From Aequorivita lipolytica (GTDB lineage Bacteria; Bacteroidota; Bacteroidia; Flavobacteriales; Flavobacteriaceae), in the NCBI RefSeq assembly GCF_007997135.1, contig NZ_VORU01000016.1:1-49046 (forward strand): a stretch of DNA of 49,046 nucleotides. The letters run 5' to 3'. Each line of letters opens with the position of its first letter. The stretch's first letter is position 1. Below, one piece after another: positions 18,213 through 24,861 of this stretch. A program made the position numbers and the translations under genes. The notes under the pieces are model-generated. The model was not told the DNA's origin, ran no database searches, and was given only the letters and a program-made list of their open reading frames with translations.

Positions 18213-18719
18213 ATGAAAACATTAAAAACATTGAGCATTTTATTCTTCTCTTTACTAATTCTTTCTTGTTCCAAAGATGATGATAACGACAGTGGCGGAG
18301 ATCCTGCCAAAACTGAATTTACCGCTACAATCAATGGCGGAGGCTTTGGCAGCAATTACGCAGCTCGCTTGGGAAGCTACTCAACGGACTCCAACAACGG
18401 ACTAACCCTTGCAATAACAGATGAGAATGCAAACGTGATACGCTTTTTTTTCAATCAAACAGGTGGCTTTGGAAGCGGAATCACCAAAATTGTTGGAGAC
18501 GTAGATTCCAACGGATTCGTAACAAACGTTATAATTAGGGACCAAGGCGCCCAAGTTACTTACAACTCTTCCGAGGGTGAGATAAATATCTTGGAGAACC
18601 GCGAAAATCCTGATAGCGAGGACGGGCGGTTGATATCCGGAAACTTTACCATAACGGCAACTTCAGGGGTGGGACCCACTGTTACTATGACCGGAAACTT
18701 TAAGGATTTTGCTTATTGA
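18213..18719 (+). CDS. Hypothetical lipoprotein
   Basis: 168 aa beginning with a lipoprotein signal peptide whose lipobox is LILSC (Cys20), followed by an acidic SKDDDND stretch of the kind that often serves as the export signal to the outer membrane or cell surface in Bacteroidota. The mature part is glycine- and serine-rich and beta-strand-like (EFTATINGGGFGSNYAARLG; NFTITATSGVG), similar in pattern to small immunoglobulin-like or DUF lipoproteins, but I do not recognise a family. It is monocistronic, flanked by the dnaN terminator and by its own terminator. Function unknown. Confidence 0.8.
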   Translation: MKTLKTLSILFFSLLILSCSKDDDNDSGGDPAKTEFTATINGGGFGSNYAARLGSYSTDSNNGLTLAITDENANVIRFFFNQTGGFGSGITKIVGDVDSNGFVTNVIIRDQGAQVTYNSSEGEINILENRENPDSEDGRLISGNFTITATSGVGPTVTMTGNFKDFAY

Positions 18720-18742
18720 TTAAATAAAATGTTCAAAGAACC

Positions 18743-18774
18743 AAAAAAGGGTTGCACGAACGCTACCCTTTTTT
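18743..18774 (+). terminator. Terminator after the lipoprotein gene
   Basis: AAAAAAGGGT and ACCCTTTTTT form a stem around a 12-nt loop, followed by further T residues. Confidence 0.88.
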
Positions 18775-18828
18775 TTATGTCCGCTCCGTTCCATTTAGAC
18801 AATCGTTTAAAAGTTTACCAAAGAATCT

Positions 18829-18836
18829 TACCTTTG
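18829..18836 (+). promoter_or_regulatory. -7 element just upstream of mnmE
   Basis: TACCTTTG matches TAnnTTTG exactly and ends only 6 bp before the mnmE ATG, so the transcript would have a very short or no leader. The -33 position reads GTTTA. Confidence 0.4.
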
Positions 18837-18842
18837 CTGCCA

Positions 18843-20246
18843 ATGATACATACAGACACCATAGTGGCAATGGCTACCCCAGCAGGCGCTGGAGCAATAG
18901 CAGTTTTAAGGCTTTCAGGGCCAGAAGCTATAGCAATTGCTTCTTTTATCTTTACTTCCGTTTCCGGAAAGGAACTCGCAAAACAGAAAACCCATACCGT
19001 ACATTTAGGGAATATAAAAGATGGTGAACGTGTTATTGATGAAGCACTCATAACAATTTTTAAAAATCCAAATAGCTACACAGGTGAAGATGTGGTTGAA
19101 ATCTCCTGCCACGGAAGTAATTACATTCAGCAAGAAATAATACAACTATGCCTTCGGAAAGGCTGTCGAATGGCGCAAGCTGGCGAGTTTACACTTAGAG
19201 CATTCCTTAATGGAAAGATGGATTTAAGCCAAGCAGAAGCAGTTGCAGACCTTATTGCTAGCGACAGTGCTGCCAGCCATCAGCTTGCAATACAGCAGAT
19301 GCGTGGTGGTTTTTCTTCAGAAATAAAAAAGCTACGTGAGGAACTGTTAAATTTTGCTTCGTTAATTGAGTTAGAATTGGATTTTGCCGAGGAAGACGTA
19401 GAATTTGCAAACAGGGACGAATTTCAAAAACTTATTTCAAAAATAACCCAGGTTCTGAAACGTTTGATTGATTCCTTCGCCACGGGAAATGTACTAAAAA
19501 ATGGAATTCCTGTGGCCATTGTGGGCGAACCAAACGTTGGAAAATCCACGCTTTTAAACGCCCTTTTAAATGAAGACCGTGCTATAGTTTCAGAAATTGC
19601 AGGAACTACCCGAGATACTATTGAAGATGAAATAAGCATTGGCGGAATCGGGTTTCGTTTTATTGATACCGCCGGAATCCGGGAAACGTTGGACGTTATT
19701 GAGGGATTGGGAATAAAGAAAACTTTTGAAAAAATTGAAGCTGCTCAAGTTGTTATTTACCTCTTTGATTCTGAAAAGTTTCAGGTTTCAGGTTCCAAGT
19801 TTCAGGTTGAAATTGAAACCATCAAAAACAAATATCCTTTAAAAAATCTTGTGATTGTTGCCAACAAAGTGGATAAACTTTCAGAAGAAGAAACAAAACA
19901 ACTATATGTCACCCTGAGCGCAGTCGAAGGGTCTTCTTTTCTATTACTTTCTGCGAAAACGAAAAATGGTGTTACCGAACTTCAAAATAAATTACTCGAT
20001 TTCGTAAACACTGGCGCACTCCGCAACAACGAAACCATTGTTACCAACAGCCGTCACTACGACGCCATGCTGAAGGCTTTGGAGGAAATTATCAAAGTAC
20101 AGCAAGGTATTGACAGCGGTTTGAGCGGCGATCTTTTGGCTATAGATATTCGGCAGGCGCTTTATTATTTCGGTGAAATTACCGGTGAAATCTCTAACGA
20201 TGAGTTATTGGGTAACATATTTGCCAATTTCTGCATCGGAAAGTAA
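18843..20246 (+). CDS. mnmE: tRNA uridine-5-carboxymethylaminomethyl(34) synthesis GTPase MnmE
   Basis: 467-aa GTPase that, with MnmG, modifies U34 of certain tRNAs. The N-terminal tetrahydrofolate-binding domain begins MIHTDTIVAMATPAGAGAIA. The helical and G domains carry the P-loop GEPNVGKSTLLN, the G2/G3 region AGTTRDT and DTAGIRET, and the NKVDK base motif. The C-terminus ends with the essential CIGK, whose Cys is catalytic. The frame is open to 18729, but that stretch is the preceding terminator and promoter; the ATG at 18843 matches the family. Two stretches of the G domain (about residues 313-322 and 355-365) are encoded by dispersed-repeat DNA. It is convergent with the C45 hydrolase gene, 9 bp apart. 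Confidence 0.95.
   Translation: MIHTDTIVAMATPAGAGAIAVLRLSGPEAIAIASFIFTSVSGKELAKQKTHTVHLGNIKDGERVIDEALITIFKNPNSYTGEDVVEISCHGSNYIQQEIIQLCLRKGCRMAQAGEFTLRAFLNGKMDLSQAEAVADLIASDSAASHQLAIQQMRGGFSSEIKKLREELLNFASLIELELDFAEEDVEFANRDEFQKLISKITQVLKRLIDSFATGNVLKNGIPVAIVGEPNVGKSTLLNALLNEDRAIVSEIAGTTRDTIEDEISIGGIGFRFIDTAGIRETLDVIEGLGIKKTFEKIEAAQVVIYLFDSEKFQVSGSKFQVEIETIKNKYPLKNLVIVANKVDKLSEEETKQLYVTLSAVEGSSFLLLSAKTKNGVTELQNKLLDFVNTGALRNNETIVTNSRHYDAMLKALEEIIKVQQGIDSGLSGDLLAIDIRQALYYFGEITGEISNDELLGNIFANFCIGK
19779..19806 (+). repeat. Four-unit heptamer run (TTTCAGG) inside mnmE
   Basis: TTTCAGG, TTTCAGG, TTCCAAG, TTTCAGG in direct succession. This is the same 7-bp word family as the intergenic arrays. It encodes FQVSGSKFQV in the mnmE G domain without breaking the frame. 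Confidence 0.8.
19907..19935 (+). repeat. Dispersed 'CCCTGAGCGCAGTCGAAGGG' element inside mnmE
   Basis: An element of the type GTCACCCTGAGCGCAG followed by TCGAAGGGTC, familiar to me as an intergenic repeat in many Flavobacteriaceae, lies in frame in mnmE and encodes VTLSAVEGS between the NKVDK motif and the LLLSAK segment. A related copy is at 24731. Confidence 0.7.
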
Positions 20247-20255
20247 ATAGCCATC

Positions 20256-21536
20256 TCAAATTTTTGGGTCGTCCTTAGTTGCCATACCCGTACTCGACCA
20301 AATATCGGCCAACATTTCCCAAGGTATCTGGCCTCTCTTTTTATTTTCAGAAGTAATTTGCTCCATAATATTCTTCAATACAGGACTGTCGGAAATTCCC
20401 ATGGCAGCACCAATTGTCTTTACAACCATTTGCGCAAGTTCCACAGGTTCCTGGGTTGCCCACGATTTTCCATACGCCTCCCAATCGGTATGCGTGGTTG
20501 GCATTTCTATATCTTCGGGTCTTGTTGCAGCTGTATCTAATACAGTCGCTCTTTCTGCTGGGATTTTTTCATTATAGGTTATAAGTATTTCGCCTTCTTC
20601 GAAATTAGCAAACGATTGGCTCAACGAATTCTTATCCCACTTCAGCTCCATTTTGCCCTCTGCTGGGTGGTAAATGGATGTATAGACAGTTCCAAATCCC
20701 TCATTATATTTTCGGTTGAACAGCGGACTTTTCAAAAACGCCTCAACAATAGCATTTTGTTCCTGTCCCTTTTCAGAAATAATCTTTTGCAGAAATGCTT
20801 CACGCTCCAATGTTTTTGAAAACTGAGCATGTTCCGGCCAGTCTATTTTCCCTTGATGGTTTGTTGAAAGTTCAATGTCTTTTACTATCGGGTCACGATC
20901 GGGAGCCAACTGTAATAACTTATGGCTACCTGTCTTGTCTAAAACCATAACATTGTAGGCCATATGGGATGGAATATGCTGCAAAACTTCAACAGCTTCA
21001 GAAACACTTGAACAGAACTCAAGCACATAACGGATTATAAATGGAATTCCAAAGCCCTTGCCCACTACTTTTCTTCCCCCAAAAGTGAGGGAAACAACCA
21101 AACCATCAGAATTCATTCCATCTACCATACCCCATAAGCAATCACTAATCCCTATAATATGTTTTCCATTCCAAGCGGTGTTTAATATAGTACCTTCAGA
21201 CAAATGAGGATGATAGTCATAATTCCTTATCAGCATCGGCGGGTTTTGAGTGATAAGCTGTGAGCACCCACTAATATATGCCGGAGGTTGATATCCGGTC
21301 AAAAAACGTTCTGCTATGGGATCGTTACCTGCCAAGCTGCAAAGTTTTTCATAGGTAGGAACAAATTTTGGCATATACTCCTGTAGCTTTGCCTTGGCCA
21401 CAGATAACGGTGGGTTATCCACCGCACCTTTGCTTTGGAACCAAGCCTTATAAGCAGGCCAATGTTTCAGAAATAATTTTTGCCATTTTTGTCCAGGCTT
21501 CGCCTCAGAAATTGATTGATAATTAAGTTGTAGCAT
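20256..21536 (-). CDS. C45 family peptidase / acyl-transferase-like Ntn hydrolase
   Basis: 426 aa, related to acyl-CoA:6-aminopenicillanate acyltransferase and C45 peptidases. The probable N-terminal nucleophile is the Cys of SGCSQL (about residue 90), followed by PPMLIRNYDYHPHL, which is typical of choloylglycine- and AAT-like Ntn hydrolases that cut or form amide bonds. Here the Cys is preceded by a ~90-residue propeptide-like region, in keeping with autoproteolytic activation. No signal peptide is seen, so it is likely cytoplasmic. It is the last gene of the leftward amine cluster, 82 bp after the aldehyde dehydrogenase gene. A role in hydrolysing an amide conjugate made by the ATP-grasp ligase is inference from context. 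Confidence 0.8.
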   Translation of the reverse strand: MLQLNYQSISEAKPGQKWQKLFLKHWPAYKAWFQSKGAVDNPPLSVAKAKLQEYMPKFVPTYEKLCSLAGNDPIAERFLTGYQPPAYISGCSQLITQNPPMLIRNYDYHPHLSEGTILNTAWNGKHIIGISDCLWGMVDGMNSDGLVVSLTFGGRKVVGKGFGIPFIIRYVLEFCSSVSEAVEVLQHIPSHMAYNVMVLDKTGSHKLLQLAPDRDPIVKDIELSTNHQGKIDWPEHAQFSKTLEREAFLQKIISEKGQEQNAIVEAFLKSPLFNRKYNEGFGTVYTSIYHPAEGKMELKWDKNSLSQSFANFEEGEILITYNEKIPAERATVLDTAATRPEDIEMPTTHTDWEAYGKSWATQEPVELAQMVVKTIGAAMGISDSPVLKNIMEQITSENKKRGQIPWEMLADIWSSTGMATKDDPKI

Positions 21537-21618
21537 TTTTTTTTAAGTTCTTTATTAAATTTTAATTTTCGTTTAGGAAGTAGCTGATATTGAAATAGAA
21601 TGTAATCAGAAAATCAAT

Positions 21619-22974
21619 CTATTTCACATAAACCGTCTTCCTATTCACAAACTCCATCATACCATCTTTAGCGAGCTCTCGGCCGTAGCCTGAGCGTTTT
21701 TCACCACCGAAAGGTAGCCTTGGGTCGCTTTTCACCAATTCGTTTATAAAATAGGCGCCATCGCTTACTTCGCCAGCATATTTAAGAGCCATTTCAATAT
21801 TTGTAGTGCATACGGTAACTCCGAGTCCGTATCTAGACTGCTCTGAAAGTGCAAATGCCTCTTCAATTGTTTTTACTTTTAGCATTGCTGCCAAAGGGCC
21901 AAAGGTTTCTTCGTCAAAAGCGGGCATTCCAGGTTTCACATTTCCCAATATGGTAGGTTCGTGATAAGCTCCGTTCTGTTTTCCACCTAATAACAGTTCT
22001 GCACCCATTGTAACGGATTTTTGCACTTGCTGTTGCAATTGGTCTGCCAAATCCTTTCGTGCCAATGGGCCAACTTGAGTGCCACTTTCCAATGGATCGC
22101 CCGATTTTAAATTTTTTACTCCAGTGGTAAATTTGGTGACAAATTCATCATAAATGTTTTCCATTAGAATAAAGCGCTTGGCGGCAATGCAACTTTGTCC
22201 ACAGTTCAACATTCTAGCCGTTAGTGCAGTTGCCACGGCTTTGTCAATATCTGCATCCTCCCAAACTATGAAGGCATTGTTACCTCCCAGTTCCAACAAT
22301 GTTTTTTTTATATACCTTGCTGAAATTTGAGCAACAGCTGCCCCGGCTCTTTCACTACCGGTAAGCGTAACTGCTTTTACAACATCGTGAGCTATAATGC
22401 TTTCGGTTTTATCGTGATGCACTATCAAATTCTGAAAGACACCATCTGGAAAGCCAGCTTTTTTAAAAACACCTTCAATTAGTTCGGCGCAACCAAAAAC
22501 GTTTGGCGCGTGCTTTAAAAGTCCCACATTTCCAGCAATAAGCGTGGGTGCCGCAAAACGAAATACCTGCCAGAAAGGAAAATTCCAGGGCATAATTGCG
22601 AATACGGCACCAATTGGGTCGTGACGCACAAAACTTTGCTGGGCATCGGTTTTAATAATTTCATCTGAAAGAAATTCAGAAGCATTTTCAGCGTAATAAT
22701 CGCAGACCAAAGCACATTTATTCACCTCAGCACGCGATTCGGAAATAGGTTTGCCCATTTCCAAAGTTATCATTCTGGCATATTCTTCCACATCTCGGCG
22801 CAATATGTTTCCCGCCTTCGCCATTAATAAAGAACGGTCTTTCAACGGAACTTTTCGCCAAGATTGGAATGCGGTTTCTGCTTTTTGCAATTTTTCTGAA
22901 ATAGCTTTATCTGTTTCGGCATTGTAGGTTCCAACTATTTCTTCGTTATAGGGGTTTATACTTTTAAAATTCAT
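21619..22974 (-). CDS. Succinate-semialdehyde-type NAD(P)+ aldehyde dehydrogenase
   Basis: 451-aa aldehyde dehydrogenase of the succinate/glutarate semialdehyde group. The MPWNFPFWQVFRFAAPTL cofactor segment, catalytic Glu in LELGGNN, catalytic Cys in NCGQSCIAAKRF and the ETFGPLA motif are present. It probably oxidises the semialdehyde formed by the aminotransferase of the same cluster, yielding succinate or glutarate. It lies between the ATP-grasp gene and the C45 hydrolase gene; the 135-bp gap upstream contains a strong hairpin and a heptamer array, so it may have its own transcript. A gabD/sad-like name fits, but substrate length cannot be decided from sequence. Confidence 0.9.
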   Translation of the reverse strand: MNFKSINPYNEEIVGTYNAETDKAISEKLQKAETAFQSWRKVPLKDRSLLMAKAGNILRRDVEEYARMITLEMGKPISESRAEVNKCALVCDYYAENASEFLSDEIIKTDAQQSFVRHDPIGAVFAIMPWNFPFWQVFRFAAPTLIAGNVGLLKHAPNVFGCAELIEGVFKKAGFPDGVFQNLIVHHDKTESIIAHDVVKAVTLTGSERAGAAVAQISARYIKKTLLELGGNNAFIVWEDADIDKAVATALTARMLNCGQSCIAAKRFILMENIYDEFVTKFTTGVKNLKSGDPLESGTQVGPLARKDLADQLQQQVQKSVTMGAELLLGGKQNGAYHEPTILGNVKPGMPAFDEETFGPLAAMLKVKTIEEAFALSEQSRYGLGVTVCTTNIEMALKYAGEVSDGAYFINELVKSDPRLPFGGEKRSGYGRELAKDGMMEFVNRKTVYVK

Positions 22975-23016
22975 AGAATTAATTTCTCATTAACTATTGT
23001 TATTTAACAAATCAAC

Positions 23017-23049
23017 AAACCTTTCGGGTTACTGAAACCCGAAAGGTTT
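23017..23049 (-). terminator. Hairpin between the ATP-grasp gene and the aldehyde dehydrogenase gene
   Basis: A 14-bp perfect stem AAACCTTTCGGGTT / AACCCGAAAGGTTT with a 5-nt loop. It has A/T runs on both sides, could act as a terminator or attenuator within the cluster, and has the look of a mobile intergenic stem. Confidence 0.7.
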
Positions 23050-23050
23050 T

Positions 23051-23113
23051 GACTGAATACTGCGTACTGGATACTGATTACTGATTACTGATTACTGAAT
23101 ACTGAATACTTAT
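23051..23113. repeat. Heptamer array (TACTGAT type), nine units, ending in the ATP-grasp stop codon
   Basis: Nine consecutive 7-mers: GACTGAA, TACTGCG, TACTGGA, three TACTGAT, two TACTGAA, then TACTTAT. The last unit contains the complement of the TAA stop of the leftward ATP-grasp gene. Confidence 0.92.
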
Positions 23114-24702
23114 TTAGTAAGATTTCCAATTATCTCAGGCTGTTCGGTTTTATCATCCAAAACTGTGGAAGTGTAATTGGCTTGCACGGCATTTATCCAA
23201 GTTTTTGCGCGTTGCGTGAGTTGAAAATTATCGGTCATCATTCGTCCGCGAGTTACCAAAATACCCATATCAGCACCTTCGTACAAATAATCGCCTTTAT
23301 TGGTTATGCGAAGAAAGAATGCCTCGTTTTCGGTTTCCACGGCTCTACGGTGCGTATCCATCCGGTTAAACTGTATATGGCCATTGTCAAAAATTTTCCA
23401 GATACCCGATCGTGGTGCTTCTGTAACTTGTTCTATGGTTTTTTTGGTATGCTTAATTATCAATTGGCTCCAGCTATCTGTATTTTCTTGTTTTGCCCAG
23501 CGATTGTTGATGGCTTTTACATCAAGATCATAATCTACGTCCATCCATTCTAAAATATGAAACAGATAAAGTGGCGCATCTGCCAATGCGAATACAGCAT
23601 GATTAGTAATGGAGCTGGCACCCGTAACCCTTGGGTTAAGTTCGCCGAGATAGATTTCACCATTATCCTGATCAATCAAAAAGTCGAGTTCAAAATAGCC
23701 TTTATAACCTTCCTTTCTTAATTGGTTGCCAAAAAGCTGGGTGTACTCACGTGCTTTTTTCCTAAGAGCAGGTGTAAAAGAATCTGGATAAATTTCATTT
23801 CCACACCATCCCCCTTTATAAGGAGTAAGTTCTTTGAAACCTACCAATTCAGTCATCAGCGGTGCTACAATTGTTCCATGGCGCGTAACGCAAGCCTCGA
23901 TGGCAGAACCGCGGCAATTAATGCGCTTCATTATTTTTACCTCTTTTTCAGCTTCTATTTCTTCCGCGTGCTTTTTGTATTCTTCTTCATTTGAAATAAA
24001 GAAAGTAGTATGCCCAGAATCACCAAATGGGGTTTGGATTACTAAATCGTTCCCCAACTTTTTTGAAACTTTTTGAAGATGCTCATAATCATTCACTTTT
24101 GAAAGTACGTAGGGAACACAAGCCACACCTGCTTTTTCAGCGAGACGGTTCGTATTCACCTTGTTGTCCATTGCTGTCCTCATTTTTGCGGAAGGAAACA
24201 TCACTTCCAGCCCCAATTTCTTGGCGAGTTTTTCGGTTTTTTCGGTAAACATCAAAAACATTACTTTCCCGGCTTTTCTTCCTTTTTTTCGAGATTTTAC
24301 GTATTCCTGCACTTCGGGATGCTGCAAAAGATAATTGTTGATGTCTTCGATGCTTTCAAACTCATCATGCGGAATTTCTTCCTTGGGTGAAAAAACATTC
24401 GGGTGAAGCCCATCAAAGCACTCAATATAATTGATAAATTTGAAACCCTTTATCCACTCATCCGCTCCCAAGAGGTTGAAATTTGTGGCACTTACAAAAT
24501 AAATGGGGGTCTCGTTTTTATAAAAGAAACGTCTCAAATCGGGAATGCCGTTGAGTACAGATTTTGGCTTCGCTACCGTTTTTGAAGTCTTACTATCTTT
24601 CGTCTTGGCGGCAGATTTTTTTACTGCCTTGGTTGCAGAAGCCTCTTTTTTCGTTTTTGAAGTTTTGCTTTTTGTTTTGGTTGTTTGTTTATCTGTACTC
24701 AT
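23110..24702 (-). CDS. ATP-grasp family ligase with Lys/Thr/Ala-rich N-terminal tail
   Basis: 530 aa. Residues 1-48 are a low-complexity basic tail (TKTKSKTSKTKKEA type) like those of nucleic-acid- or surface-binding extensions. The rest is an ATP-grasp fold related to biotin carboxylase and carbamoyl-phosphate synthetase: QTPFGDSGHTTFF glycine-rich loop, EVKIMKRINCRG, and the metal-binding LGELNPRVTGAS. Such enzymes activate a carboxylate as acyl phosphate and join it to an amine or other nucleophile. No biotin or carboxyltransferase partner is nearby, so simple biotin carboxylase function is doubtful. The position between a decarboxylase and a semialdehyde dehydrogenase suggests it conjugates an amine or amino acid; this is inference. 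Its TAA stop touches a heptamer array. Confidence 0.85.
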   Translation of the reverse strand: MSTDKQTTKTKSKTSKTKKEASATKAVKKSAAKTKDSKTSKTVAKPKSVLNGIPDLRRFFYKNETPIYFVSATNFNLLGADEWIKGFKFINYIECFDGLHPNVFSPKEEIPHDEFESIEDINNYLLQHPEVQEYVKSRKKGRKAGKVMFLMFTEKTEKLAKKLGLEVMFPSAKMRTAMDNKVNTNRLAEKAGVACVPYVLSKVNDYEHLQKVSKKLGNDLVIQTPFGDSGHTTFFISNEEEYKKHAEEIEAEKEVKIMKRINCRGSAIEACVTRHGTIVAPLMTELVGFKELTPYKGGWCGNEIYPDSFTPALRKKAREYTQLFGNQLRKEGYKGYFELDFLIDQDNGEIYLGELNPRVTGASSITNHAVFALADAPLYLFHILEWMDVDYDLDVKAINNRWAKQENTDSWSQLIIKHTKKTIEQVTEAPRSGIWKIFDNGHIQFNRMDTHRRAVETENEAFFLRITNKGDYLYEGADMGILVTRGRMMTDNFQLTQRAKTWINAVQANYTSTVLDDKTEQPEIIGNLTK

Positions 24703-24730
24703 AATTGTTTTTTAAAAAATTAAATTCGAA

Positions 24731-24774
24731 ACTTCGACCCTTCAATAGGCTCAGGAAAGGAACGCTCAGTAACC
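24731..24774. repeat. Dispersed repeat-like sequence (CTTCGACCCTTC...GGCTCAGG...GCTCAGTAACC)
   Basis: It resembles the widespread Flavobacteriaceae intergenic element around TTCGAC...GCTCAG...GACC. It lies in the gap between the decarboxylase and ATP-grasp genes, with related pieces at 16812-16830 and inside mnmE at 19907-19935. Confidence 0.5.
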
Positions 24775-24861
24775 TACGTAGAAAAATCGAAACAAAATGT
24801 TATTTGTATTCTAAGGGAAATTTTAAGTCATCCTTATTGACTTTTATGTTTTACTTAAGCT

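Noticed and set aside
18729-18842. 38-codon N-terminal extension of MnmE
   Set aside because: It spans the upstream terminator and a promoter motif; the family starts at MIHTDTIVA.
23110-24702. Biotin carboxylase
   Set aside because: The ATP-grasp signature fits, but there is no biotin carrier or carboxyltransferase near by and the context is amine metabolism, so the narrower name is not supported.
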